From contig JAJYDR010000004.1 in NCBI GenBank assembly GCA_021777285.1, positions 1 through 64,000 on the forward strand: a stretch of 64,000 nt of DNA. Direction: 5' to 3'. Each line of letters opens with the position of its first letter. Position 1 is the stretch's first letter. The notes beneath the pieces were generated by a model. That model did not search any database and was not told where the DNA came from. It saw only the letters and a program-made list of their open reading frames with translations. The translations under genes and the position numbers were made by a program. This document shows, one piece after another, positions 42,210 to 49,655 of the stretch. Source of the stretch: Actinomycetes bacterium. GTDB taxonomy: Bacteria; Actinomycetota; Acidimicrobiia; Acidimicrobiales; RAAP-2.

Positions 42210-43148
42210 TTACTTTGAGGAGCGCTTCAGCCCCGCTCGTTCCCCTCTGGTCAGGAATTTCGTCGCCATCTTGCGACTCGCCTCGTCGATCATCTCATCG
42301 CCGAACATGACGGCCCCGGTGTTGTTCTCGTCGGTCGCCACGCGGTACGCCTCGAGGATGTCCCAGGCCTTGTCGAACTGCTCCTGGGTGGGCGAATAGA
42401 CCTCGTTCAGCACCAGCGCCTGGTCCGGGGTGAGCGCCCACTTGCCGTCGTACCCGAGCACCCGGGTGCGCTGGGCGAAGTCGCGCAGCGAATCAAGCTC
42501 GCGGATCTTGAGGAATGGACCGTCGATCACCTGCAGGCCATTCGCGCGGCCGGCCATGAGGATCCGCGAGAACACGTAGTTGAAGTGGTCGCCGGGGTAC
42601 TCGGGGATGGCGACGCCACCGGTCAGGACCGGCATCTCGATGGAGGCCGCGAAGTCGGCGGGGCCGAAGATGATCGTCTCGAGCCGCGGCGACGCGGCAC
42701 AGATCTCGTCGACGTTGATGAGCCCGCGCGCCGTCTCGATCTGCGCCTCGATGCCAATGTGGCCAACGGGCAACCCCGCGTTGCGCTCGACCTGGGTCAA
42801 GAGCAAGTCCATGGCCACGACCTCGGCCGCCGACTGCACCTTGGGCAGCATGATCTCGTCGAGGCGCTCACCGGCGTTGCCGACGACATCGATGACGTCG
42901 CCGTACGTCCAGGGCGTATCCCACGCGTTCACGCGTACGCACAGCACCCGCTCGCCCCAGTCCTGCTCGCGGATCGCCTTGACGACCTTGGCGCGCGCGG
43001 CGACCTTCTCGTTGGGCGCGACGGAGTCCTCTAGATCGAGGAACGTCATGTCGGCGACCGCGGTCGGTGCCTTGGCGAGGAACCGGTCCGAAGACCCTGG
43101 GGTGGATAGGCACGAGCGTCGAGGAAGGTTGCGTGAGCGTAGGGACAT
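42210..43148 (-). CDS. CitE-family CoA ester lyase, probable malyl-CoA/beta-methylmalyl-CoA lyase
   Basis: The 312-residue TIM-barrel enzyme carries CLSTPGSSDRFLAKAP, FLDLEDSVAPNEK with metal-binding acidic residues, RVNAWDTPWTYGDV, EIMLPKVQSAAEV, IGIEAQIETARGLINVDEI with catalytic Glu, and IIFGPADFAASI. The pattern closely follows the CitE-like protein in the ethylmalonyl-CoA cluster of Streptomyces, which cleaves beta-methylmalyl-CoA to glyoxylate and propionyl-CoA. It ends with GDEMIDEASRKMA, also found there. With the MaoC hydratase and dehydrogenase nearby it makes a coherent set. The ATG at 43148 lies 7 nt after TAGGCT. It is divergent from the NlpC/P60 gene. Confidence 0.86.
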   Translation of the reverse strand: MSLRSRNLPRRSCLSTPGSSDRFLAKAPTAVADMTFLDLEDSVAPNEKVAARAKVVKAIREQDWGERVLCVRVNAWDTPWTYGDVIDVVGNAGERLDEIMLPKVQSAAEVVAMDLLLTQVERNAGLPVGHIGIEAQIETARGLINVDEICAASPRLETIIFGPADFAASIEMPVLTGGVAIPEYPGDHFNYVFSRILMAGRANGLQVIDGPFLKIRELDSLRDFAQRTRVLGYDGKWALTPDQALVLNEVYSPTQEQFDKAWDILEAYRVATDENNTGAVMFGDEMIDEASRKMATKFLTRGERAGLKRSSK

Positions 43149-43155
43149 GGCAGAG

Positions 43156-43161
43156 AGCCTA
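43156..43161 (-). promoter_or_regulatory. -10 hexamer TAGGCT, leaderless promoter of the CitE-like gene
   Basis: TAGGCT lies 7 nt before the ATG at 43148. No ribosome-binding site is seen. Confidence 0.5.
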
Positions 43162-43277
43162 TTTCTAGGCCGCCGCGGGCCGCGACCACGTCAGAATCGG
43201 AAATCAAAGAGTACCGATGATCAGGTATGTTGCCCGATTTTTCGACAAAGACCGGGTCGACGGCGTTGGCGAGCCGG

Positions 43278-43283
43278 TAGCGT
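43278..43283 (+). promoter_or_regulatory. -10 hexamer TAGCGT, leaderless promoter of the NlpC/P60 gene
   Basis: TAGCGT ends 7 nt before the GTG at 43291. This placement supports that GTG over the later ATG at 43360 as start. Confidence 0.45.
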
Positions 43284-43290
43284 GGTGCGC

Positions 43291-44388
43291 GTGACTGACG
43301 TCGAGCGCCTTGCGCGCCACTCGACGCTACGGCCGACACGAGGGCTAAAGCGGCTACCGATGCGGGGACTGATGGTCGCCGCGGCGATGGTAGCGACGAC
43401 GGCGCTGCCGGTTCCGGCGGGCGCCTCCGGATTGACCAACGCCCGCTCCGAGGCGGCGACGCTCTACCGACAGATTCAGACGATCGACAACCGCGTCGGC
43501 TACCTCGGCCAGAAGTACGACATGACCTTGATCACGCTGCACCACATCACCAACGTGATCGCGAACACCAAGTCGATCGTCGCTCAGATCCAGCGCGACC
43601 TCGCCAAGGGCAACAGCCAACTCCAGGCGGACGCGATCTTCGCGTACGTGACCAACGGGTCCGCCGCGAGCAACAATCCCCTCTTCTCGAAGAACGCGTC
43701 GAACATCGGTGCCACCAACGTCTACAACCAGCTCGCCGCCGGCAACGTCTCGACCACGCTCGCGAATCTCAAGAGCTACCGAATCAAGCTGACCCAGGAA
43801 CGCTCGATTCTCGCCGCCGAGGACCGCAAGGCGGCCAACGCCGCGCGCACGGCGGCGCGCGCCTTCCACGAATCCAAGATCCTTCAGGCGACGCTCCAGA
43901 ACACGCTGAGCAAGGTGAAGGGCCAGATCGCCTACTTCATCAGTCAGCAGGAGGCGGCCGCGGCCGCCCAGTCCGCCAGCGCGCTGCGTAACGCCCAGCC
44001 GCAGGCGAACTTCCCCGCGCCGCCGCCGGACTCGCGCGCCAACATCGCGATCCGGGCCGCGATGTCGTTCCTCGGCGTCCCCTACGTCTGGGGCGGCGCA
44101 TCGCGCTACGGCGTGGACTGCTCGGGACTCGTCATGCTCGCCTACGCGGCGGCCGGTATCTTCCTGCCCCACTACTCCGGCGCGCAGTTCGCCGACACGA
44201 TGCGCGTCCCGCTCATCGACATCCAGCCCGGCGACCTGTTGTTCTACGGCTACGACGGCGACCAGCACGTGGCCATGTACATCGGCCACGGCGAGATGAT
44301 CGAAGCGCCGTCGGCCGGCTACACGGTGCACATCACGCCGGTGCGTCTCGGTTACGGCTTCGCTGGTCTCGGTCGGCCGCGCGCCTAA
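43291..44388 (+). CDS. Secreted NlpC/P60 peptidoglycan endopeptidase
   Basis: The 365-residue protein has an N-terminal signal peptide (hydrophobic MRGLMVAAAMVATTALPVPA followed by GASG), a coiled-coil region (about 50-215, with NARSEAATLYRQIQTIDNRV and repeated Ala/Gln/Lys heptads) and a C-terminal NlpC/P60 domain (about 245-365). The catalytic Cys is in YGVDCSGLVMLAY and the His in DQHVAMYIGHGEM. Proteins of this shape (RipA-like) cut D-glutamyl-meso-diaminopimelate bonds in peptidoglycan during division; the coiled coil usually holds the domain inactive. GTG at 43291 is favoured by the promoter position; ATG at 43360 would give a shorter signal peptide. lgt-like gene follows 3 nt later. 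Confidence 0.92.
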   Translation: MTDVERLARHSTLRPTRGLKRLPMRGLMVAAAMVATTALPVPAGASGLTNARSEAATLYRQIQTIDNRVGYLGQKYDMTLITLHHITNVIANTKSIVAQIQRDLAKGNSQLQADAIFAYVTNGSAASNNPLFSKNASNIGATNVYNQLAAGNVSTTLANLKSYRIKLTQERSILAAEDRKAANAARTAARAFHESKILQATLQNTLSKVKGQIAYFISQQEAAAAAQSASALRNAQPQANFPAPPPDSRANIAIRAAMSFLGVPYVWGGASRYGVDCSGLVMLAYAAAGIFLPHYSGAQFADTMRVPLIDIQPGDLLFYGYDGDQHVAMYIGHGEMIEAPSAGYTVHITPVRLGYGFAGLGRPRA

Positions 44389-44391
44389 GGC

Positions 44392-45192
44392 GTGAGCGCC
44401 TTCCCGACGTCCTTTCACGTCGGACCGCTCACGTTCCACGTCTACGGCTTCGGCCTCGCGATCGCGGCCTACGTCGCGTACCTCTACAGCCGCAAACGTC
44501 TGGAGCGCGCCGGCTTCGACGTGGGCCGCTACGGCGCGTTCGCTGGCGCGCTCGTCGTCGCCGCCCTGATCGGTGCCCGGGCCGCGCACATCGCGACGAA
44601 CTGGGGCTACTACGCCGGACACCCCGGACGATGGATCGCGCTCTGGCACGGCGGCCTCGCGAGCTTCGGCGGCATCGGCGCAGCCGTACCCGTCGCGCTG
44701 GTACTGCGACGGCGCTGGTGGCCCGCGACCTCGCTCGCGCGCTTCGCGGACGCCGTCATTCCGGCGCTGGTCGCCGGCTGGGCGCTCGGCCGACTGCTCG
44801 GCCCCCAGTTCATGGTCCAGGGCGGCGGCCACTTGACCCACCAGTGGTTCGGCATGCACTACGTCGGTCAGGTCGGCAAGCGCGTCCCCGTGCCGATCAT
44901 CCAAGCACTGGAGGATGGTCTGCTCTCGCTCGCCCTGCTGTGGGCGCAGCGCCGCGGCGTGGGCCGCGTCGCCGGTGTCATCTCGGGGATCGCCATGGTC
45001 GTCTGGGGGCTCGTGCGCGCACTCGACGAGCGGCTCTTGCTCGGCCAGCAGTCGCACAGCGGATCCATCGGCGTGCAGCTCGCCGCGCTCGCGCTCGCCG
45101 CGGTCGGTGCCGTGGTCGTCCTGCGACAGCTGCGCGCGGCCCGGCGCGACCCCGCCGGTCAGCCGATCGGCTCGAAGCGCGCCGTGAAGTGA
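44392..45192 (+). CDS. Divergent prolipoprotein diacylglyceryl transferase-like membrane protein
   Basis: The 266-residue protein has seven or so hydrophobic segments and clear Lgt features: an N-terminal FHVGPLTFHVYGFGLAIAAY, IGARAAHIATNWGYYAGHP, the loop ALWHGGLASFGGIGAAVPV, and IQALEDGLLSLALLW. Lgt adds diacylglycerol from phosphatidylglycerol to the lipobox cysteine of prolipoproteins. The usual signature around GRxGNFxNxE is changed to GRLLGPQFMVQGG, keeping the Arg but not the Asn. It may be a true but divergent Lgt or a paralogue with another acyl or lipid transfer role. GTG at 44392 is 3 nt after the NlpC/P60 stop. Its end overlaps the convergent tryptophanase gene by 34 bp. Confidence 0.72.
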   Translation: MSAFPTSFHVGPLTFHVYGFGLAIAAYVAYLYSRKRLERAGFDVGRYGAFAGALVVAALIGARAAHIATNWGYYAGHPGRWIALWHGGLASFGGIGAAVPVALVLRRRWWPATSLARFADAVIPALVAGWALGRLLGPQFMVQGGGHLTHQWFGMHYVGQVGKRVPVPIIQALEDGLLSLALLWAQRRGVGRVAGVISGIAMVVWGLVRALDERLLLGQQSHSGSIGVQLAALALAAVGAVVVLRQLRAARRDPAGQPIGSKRAVK

Positions 45193-46538
45193 CGCAGCGC
45201 CGCGGGCTCGTAGACCATGCGGTAGCCCGACAGTGACGACGCCTCTTTGGCGACCGCCGTCACGACTTCGATGACGTAGTCGATGTGGCTCTGGGTGTAG
45301 GTCCGCCGCGGGATCGCCAGGCGCACCAACTCCATGGCGGCCGGTCGCTCACTGCCGTCGGGCTGGCGCCCGAACATGACGGTACCGATCTCGACTGAGC
45401 GAATGCCGCCCAACTCGTACATCGCGACCGACAGCGCCTGACCGGGATAGTGCAGGGGGTCGATGTGCGACAGCAGTGACTTGGCGTCGAGGTAGACCGC
45501 GTGACCGCCGATGGGCTTGACGACCGGAACGCCAGCCCGGTCGAGCGCGTCACCCAGGTAGGCGGTCGAGCGGATTCGGTAGCGCAGGTAGTCCGGGTGC
45601 ACCGCCTCCTTCAGGCCCTGGGCGAGCGCCTCGAGGTCCCGCCCGGCCAGCCCGCCGTACGTGGGGAACCCCTCGGTCAGGATCAGCAGGTTGCGGCACC
45701 GCTCGGCGAGCGAATCGTCGTTGAGCGCCAACCAGCCGCCAATGTTGCCGAACGGGTCCTTCTTGGCCGACATGGTCATGCCATCGGCGAGCGACGCCAT
45801 CTCGCGCACGATGTCCGCGACGTCGCGGTCGCCCTGGCCCGCCTCGCGCTCGTGGATGAACCACGCGTTCTCGGCGAATCGGCAGGCGTCGAGGAAGAAG
45901 GGCACGCCGTAGCGGTGGCAGACCTCGCTCACGGCGCGCAGGTTCTCGAGGGACACGGGCTGTCCCCCACCAGAGTTGTTGGTGATCGTCACCATCACGA
46001 CCGGCACGTCGTCGCCGCGGTCGCGCAACACGGCTTCGAGGGCCGCCACGTCCATGTTGCCCTTGAAGGGATGGATCAGCGACGCGTCGTGGCCCTCGGG
46101 AATCACGAGGTCGAGCGCCTCGGCGCCCGTCGCCTCGACGTTGGCCCGGGTCGTGTCGAAGTGCGTGTTGTTGGGTACGACCTTGCCCGCACCGCCAATG
46201 GCGCTAAAGAGGATCTTTTCGGCGGCGCGTCCCTGGTGGGTCGGAATGACGTGGCGGAACGGGAAGAGCTCCTTCACCGCGGCCTCGAAACGGAACCACG
46301 AGGGCGAGCCGGCGTAACTCTCGTCGCCGTGCTGGATGGCCGCCCACTGGTCGCGCGACATCGCCCCGGTCCCCGAGTCGGTCAGCAGGTCAATCAGCAC
46401 GTCCTGCGCGCGCAGGTTGAACAGGTTGTACCCCGCGTCGCGGATGGCCTCGCCTCGCTCGGCCGCCGTGGTCATGCGCAGTGGCTCAACCGAGTGAATG
46501 CGGAAGGGCTCGATGATCGTTGAAAAAGTGTGCTCCAT
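45159..46538 (-). CDS. tnaA: Tryptophanase (beta-eliminating lyase)
   Basis: The 459-residue PLP enzyme splits tryptophan into indole, pyruvate and ammonia. It follows the tryptophanase/tyrosine phenol-lyase pattern throughout: EPFRIHSVEPLRMTT, LIDLLTDSGTGAMS, HGDESYAGS, IPTHQGRAAEKI, ITNNSGGGQPVSLENL, DACRFAENAWFI, MSAKKDPFG with the PLP Lys, TYGGLAGRDLEA and SVEIGTVMFGR. The residue after VE is Ile-Gly as in tryptophanase; tyrosine phenol-lyase has Arg in MERG. This and TITNNS favour tryptophanase. No tnaC-like leader or tnaB permease is beside it. The ATG at 46538 has TACGAT 7 nt upstream, leaving no room for a long leader such as E. coli tnaC. Confidence 0.88.
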   Translation of the reverse strand: MEHTFSTIIEPFRIHSVEPLRMTTAAERGEAIRDAGYNLFNLRAQDVLIDLLTDSGTGAMSRDQWAAIQHGDESYAGSPSWFRFEAAVKELFPFRHVIPTHQGRAAEKILFSAIGGAGKVVPNNTHFDTTRANVEATGAEALDLVIPEGHDASLIHPFKGNMDVAALEAVLRDRGDDVPVVMVTITNNSGGGQPVSLENLRAVSEVCHRYGVPFFLDACRFAENAWFIHEREAGQGDRDVADIVREMASLADGMTMSAKKDPFGNIGGWLALNDDSLAERCRNLLILTEGFPTYGGLAGRDLEALAQGLKEAVHPDYLRYRIRSTAYLGDALDRAGVPVVKPIGGHAVYLDAKSLLSHIDPLHYPGQALSVAMYELGGIRSVEIGTVMFGRQPDGSERPAAMELVRLAIPRRTYTQSHIDYVIEVVTAVAKEASSLSGYRMVYEPAALRHFTARFEPIG

Positions 46539-46545
46539 GGATTCG

Positions 46546-46551
46546 ATCGTA
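46546..46551 (-). promoter_or_regulatory. -10 hexamer TACGAT, leaderless promoter of tryptophanase
   Basis: TACGAT ends 7 nt before the ATG at 46538. Tryptophan induction by a translated leader as in E. coli is therefore unlikely. Confidence 0.5.
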
Positions 46552-46578
46552 CGCCGACTGCGCCGAGCGCCTATTCGG

Positions 46579-47586
46579 CTACCAGAGCGAGTTCCACTCC
46601 TCGTCGGTCAGTCGTGCCAACTCCGTTACCGGCGTCTCCGATACGTCGATGACTTGACGCTCGTCGCTCACGTACGAGACGTGGTCGAGACCGAGCCGCC
46701 GCCACGGCCCGAACAGCTGACGGTTGGCGAACTGGTTGGAGTAGATCCCGCGCACCAGCAATGTCGACTCGGAGGCGGCCACGACAACCGCGGGCCGATG
46801 CTTCGCTCGAACGTCGGGCAACGCGGGGTCGATTGAATCGAAGGGGATCTCGACGCTGACGACCGTTCCCGCCTTCACGTGATCGGCGTTGACGAGTTTC
46901 GCTTCGGCGGGCGTCAGCGTGATCCGACGTCGCTCGACGAGCGCCGGCGCGATCGAAACGCTCGCCGGCGGTGTCGCGGCGTCGACGCTGGCCACGGCAC
47001 GAGTCTTGGCGGGGCGAGGGGGCGGCGGCGGCGCCGGCTTCTTCTTGTTCTTGGCCGCCTCTCGCCGCTGACGCCGAGCCTCGCGTACTGCGGGGTCGAC
47101 GTCCTTGGGCGTCAACAGCGAACCCGTCGGCTCCACGACCTCGACCTCGGGCAACGCGAACTCGTCGCGTTCGTCGATGAGTCGGCGACAGTGTTCGGCG
47201 GCGGGAAACTGTTCGCCGACGGCGAATGCGAGCAACGCCGCAAGGTCGGCGTCGGACACGCCCTCAGCTCGCATCGCGTCAACGGCCGCGAGCATCTGCT
47301 CGTAGGTCGGCCGCTCCGAGTGCTCGCCCAGCAGTTCAATGATCCGGTCGAGGTTGCGCGCGACGAGTAATTCGAGCAACGAGCGCACCGCGACCAGCGG
47401 GGCGCTCGCGACGAATGACGTGACGTCGCGGCGCTGCTGGAGTCCGCGCAGCGGCATGCCGACCGCAGGCGAGATCTTGGTGCTCGGGCGTAGGTCAAGG
47501 GAAGTGACCACCTCTAACACCAAGGTCTCGTCGAAACGCGCCAGTCCTCGGCGCAGTGCATCGGCCGGAGTCTGTGCGCTCGTCAT
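46579..47586 (-). CDS. Protein with helical N-terminal domain and PemK/MazF-like C-terminal domain
   Basis: The 335-residue protein has three parts. The N-terminal helical region (about 1-140; ADALRRGLARFDETLVLEVV, FVASAPLVAVRSLLELLVARN) has no family I recognise. A basic Pro-rich linker (about 150-195; KNKKKPAPPPPPRP) follows. The C-terminal part (about 205-335) has a PemK/MazF-like beta-barrel pattern: GTVVSVEIPFDSI, DVRAKHRPAVVVAASESTLLVRGIYSN, VSYVSDERQVIDVSET and LARLTDEEWNSL. That fold is found in type II toxins that cut RNA, but the usual catalytic residues cannot be confirmed by eye. It is the downstream partner of a 47-aa ORF with a TGATG overlap. The ATG at 47586 is chosen because of that overlap. 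Confidence 0.6.
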   Translation of the reverse strand: MTSAQTPADALRRGLARFDETLVLEVVTSLDLRPSTKISPAVGMPLRGLQQRRDVTSFVASAPLVAVRSLLELLVARNLDRIIELLGEHSERPTYEQMLAAVDAMRAEGVSDADLAALLAFAVGEQFPAAEHCRRLIDERDEFALPEVEVVEPTGSLLTPKDVDPAVREARRQRREAAKNKKKPAPPPPPRPAKTRAVASVDAATPPASVSIAPALVERRRITLTPAEAKLVNADHVKAGTVVSVEIPFDSIDPALPDVRAKHRPAVVVAASESTLLVRGIYSNQFANRQLFGPWRRLGLDHVSYVSDERQVIDVSETPVTELARLTDEEWNSLW

Positions 47587-47729
47587 CACGACTCACCCCC
47601 GTGCGTGTGCAGCGACGACACGCTCTGCACGATGATGGGCTTCACACCGTCGGGAGCGGTACGAGGTGATGAATCGCATGGCAAATCGTTAACCATTTGC
47701 GAAAAACGGTCCCGGGAAAGTGCAGTCAT
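47586..47729 (-). CDS. Small 47-residue ORF coupled to the PemK-like gene
   Basis: The ORF starts at ATG 47729 and ends with TGA at 47588-47586, overlapping the ATG of the downstream gene as TGATG. It encodes MTALSRDRFSQMVNDLP in its first part, a single Cys18, and ends in HTHGGES; no family is recognisable. A -10 like TAGAGT lies 8 nt upstream with no Shine-Dalgarno, matching the leaderless promoters of the window. Position, overlap and promoter support a real gene. An antitoxin-like or regulatory leader role is a hypothesis; the length is on the short side for an antitoxin. It lies in DNA of lower GC than the rest. Confidence 0.55.
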   Translation of the reverse strand: MTALSRDRFSQMVNDLPCDSSPRTAPDGVKPIIVQSVSSLHTHGGES

Positions 47730-47737
47730 GGTTCACC

Positions 47738-47743
47738 ACTCTA
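47738..47743 (-). promoter_or_regulatory. -10 hexamer TAGAGT upstream of the 47-aa ORF
   Basis: TAGAGT ends 8 nt before the ATG at 47729. Transcription would start within 2 nt of the start codon and include the PemK-like gene. Confidence 0.4.
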
Positions 47744-48008
47744 CGGCGAGATGCCTACTCGCCTTTTCTCGATTGGTGTCACCTTGCAATCAGTCGAACT
47801 GGCGATGCATCGCACGACAACGTCAATCTCTTGAATCAGATTTGACCGTCACCGAGTCAAATTAGCCAGCAGTTGTTCATCTGACATCGAAGCATCATGA
47901 CGCTGGAATCGGTGACAGATGCTCATGTATCGCGAGCAACACCCGATTATGCCCGGTCGAAGCCGCCGGCACCCACGGGTCACCGGGTCCACTGAGACTG
48001 TGACACTC
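47744..48008. other. Intergenic region, AT-richer than the rest of the window
   Basis: About 265 bp separate the small ORF promoter from the stop of the acyl-CoA dehydrogenase gene, whose message runs towards it. Short open frames exist on both strands but lack ribosome sites, promoters or homology. The base composition is visibly more AT-rich than the flanks. I see no hairpin with a T-run, no RNA gene and no repeat. It may carry upstream regulatory sites for the 47-aa ORF unit. Confidence 0.5.
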
Positions 48009-49151
48009 TTACTTCAGCAGGTGCTTGGCGACCACGACGCGCTGCACCTGGTTGGTGCCCTCGTAGATCTGGGTGATCTTCGCGTCACGCATGAACCGCT
48101 CGACGGGGAAGTCCTTGGTGAACCCGTAGCCGCCGAGGAGCTGCACGGCGTCGGTCGCAACACTCATGGCCGTGTCGGACGCAAATGACTTGGCCGCGGC
48201 GGTCAGGTAACTGAGGTTGTGGTCGGGGTCGCCTTCGTCGATCGCGCTGCAGGCGTGGTAGACCATTGCGCGCGCCGCCTCGGTGCGAATCGCCATGTCC
48301 GCCAGCATGAAGCGAAGTCCCTGGAGGTCACTGATCGGCGCGCCGAACGCGCGACGCTGGGTCATGTACTGCGCGGCGTAGTCGATCGCTCCCTGGGCGA
48401 TGCCCACGGCCTGGGCGCCGATGGTCGGGCGCGACCGGTCCAGCGTGTGCATGGCGATCTTGAAGCCGTCACCTTCGGCGCCGATGCGGTGCGAGGCCGG
48501 CACGCGCACGTCATTGAAGACGACCTCGCCCGTGGGTGACGCCCGCAGTCCCATCTTGTCCTCATGCTTGGGGAACTCCACGCCCGGTCCCTTCTCGACG
48601 AGGAAGCAGCTGATGCCGCGTCCCCGCGCGTCAGGGTCGGTGCTCGCGAAGACCGTGTAGGTGTCCGAGACCCCGGCGTTGGTGATCCAGTACTTCGAGC
48701 CGTTGATGATGTAATCGTCCCCGTCGCGCACGGCGCGCGTGCGCATCGCCGCCACGTCGGAGCCCGCGTCGGCCTCGGACAGGCAGTAGCTCGCCTGGAT
48801 CTCGCCGGTGGCGATGCGTGGCAGGTAGGCCCGCTTGATCTCCTCGGAGGCGAAGTTGATGACCGGCAGCATGCCGAGCTTGGAGATCAGCATCGTCACC
48901 GACGTCGACGCACAGGCGCGGGCGATCTCTTCGGCCATGATCGCCTGGGTCACCATGTCCGCGCCGGCGCCGCCGTAGGCGGCGGGAACGCCGAGCGAGG
49001 GCAGTTCCATCTCGACGCAGGCGTCGAAGCTCTTCTGGGGGAATACCTGGTCGCGGTCGTACTCGGCGGCGAAGGGCGAGATGCGCTCGTCCACGAAACC
49101 GTGCATCACGTCACGGAACGCCCGTTGTTCTTCAGTCAGGGTGAAACTCAT
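48009..49151 (-). CDS. Acyl-CoA dehydrogenase
   Basis: The 380-residue protein is a canonical acyl-CoA dehydrogenase acting on short or medium chains in beta-oxidation or branched-chain amino acid breakdown. It shows FTLTEEQRAFRDVMHGFVD, GVPAAYGGAGADMV, the flavin and substrate strands YCLSEADAGSDVAAM and INGSKYWITNAG, the signature DLQGLRFMLADMAIR, QLLGGYGFTKDFPVERFMRDAK, and the catalytic Glu in IYEGTNQVQR. All key residues are present, unlike the FadE-type gene at 23481. The ATG at 49151 has GAGAGGA upstream. It is downstream of the 153-aa protein gene by 17 bp on the same strand. Confidence 0.94.
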   Translation of the reverse strand: MSFTLTEEQRAFRDVMHGFVDERISPFAAEYDRDQVFPQKSFDACVEMELPSLGVPAAYGGAGADMVTQAIMAEEIARACASTSVTMLISKLGMLPVINFASEEIKRAYLPRIATGEIQASYCLSEADAGSDVAAMRTRAVRDGDDYIINGSKYWITNAGVSDTYTVFASTDPDARGRGISCFLVEKGPGVEFPKHEDKMGLRASPTGEVVFNDVRVPASHRIGAEGDGFKIAMHTLDRSRPTIGAQAVGIAQGAIDYAAQYMTQRRAFGAPISDLQGLRFMLADMAIRTEAARAMVYHACSAIDEGDPDHNLSYLTAAAKSFASDTAMSVATDAVQLLGGYGFTKDFPVERFMRDAKITQIYEGTNQVQRVVVAKHLLK

Positions 49152-49168
49152 TCTGGTCCTCTCAACCG

Positions 49169-49630
49169 TCAGCGAAGGTCCGCGTTGACCAATTCGTCGG
49201 TGTCCACGGCGTCGGCGAAGGCCCGCTGGGCCACGTAGCTGTGGGCGAGACCGGCGAAGGGGCTCGCGAGGTGGTGATCGACCGAGGTGGCGTCGAGCAG
49301 CTTGAAGTGGTCGAGGGCGATCCGCACGTCCGTGACCGTCGGACCGCGGCCGATGGCGCTGGCGCGCTTCGCCGCGATCACGGCAACGCCGACGGCCACG
49401 TCGTGGCGGTCGTGCTCGTGGTCAAAGGCCAGTTTGGCGACTTCGCGCTCGGCGATGGTGAGCGCGTAACCGCCACCGGGCGCCGGCGTGCCCGCACCGC
49501 TCGTCGCCACCGGGTGCGCGTTGCGCACGAGGCCCGCCTTGGGCTTGCGGGCGAACTCGGGGGTCGGCGTGGGCATCGTCGGACGCACCTCGCCGGCGGC
49601 GGGGACTGGAAGAAACGTCGGTTGAGTCAC
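49169..49630 (-). CDS. Hypothetical protein, acyl-CoA dehydrogenase neighbour
   Basis: The 153-residue protein has a Pro/Thr-rich N-terminus (about 1-55) and a helical domain (about 55-150) with YALTIAEREVAKLAF, DHEHDRHDVAVGVAVIAAKRASAIG, PTVTDVRIALDHFKLLD and a C-terminal SPFAGLAHSYVAQRAFADAV. The histidine- and aspartate-rich EHDRHD stretch could bind metal but this is a guess. No signal peptide or transmembrane segment is seen. I do not recognise a named family. GTG at 49630 lies 6 nt after TAGTGT. It is followed by the acyl-CoA dehydrogenase gene 17 bp later, so the two are probably co-transcribed. Confidence 0.68.
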   Translation of the reverse strand: MTQPTFLPVPAAGEVRPTMPTPTPEFARKPKAGLVRNAHPVATSGAGTPAPGGGYALTIAEREVAKLAFDHEHDRHDVAVGVAVIAAKRASAIGRGPTVTDVRIALDHFKLLDATSVDHHLASPFAGLAHSYVAQRAFADAVDTDELVNADLR

Positions 49631-49636
49631 CTCACG

Positions 49637-49642
49637 ACACTA
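49637..49642 (-). promoter_or_regulatory. -10 hexamer TAGTGT, leaderless promoter
   Basis: TAGTGT ends 6 nt before the GTG at 49630 of the 153-aa protein gene and probably serves the acyl-CoA dehydrogenase gene after it. Confidence 0.55.
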
Positions 49643-49655
49643 CCGCTGAACGCGA

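Noticed and set aside
42580..43290. In-frame extension of the NlpC/P60 ORF to 42580
   Set aside because: The extension is antisense to the CitE-like gene and lacks family homology; the promoter and signal peptide place the start at 43291 or 43360.
46539..46578. tnaC-like leader before tryptophanase
   Set aside because: The -10 like TACGAT is 7 nt before the ATG, so no leader peptide can be transcribed.
47605..47865. 86-codon plus-strand frame in the 47.6-47.9 kb region
   Set aside because: It has no ribosome site or promoter and lies antisense to the better supported 47-residue ORF on the minus strand.
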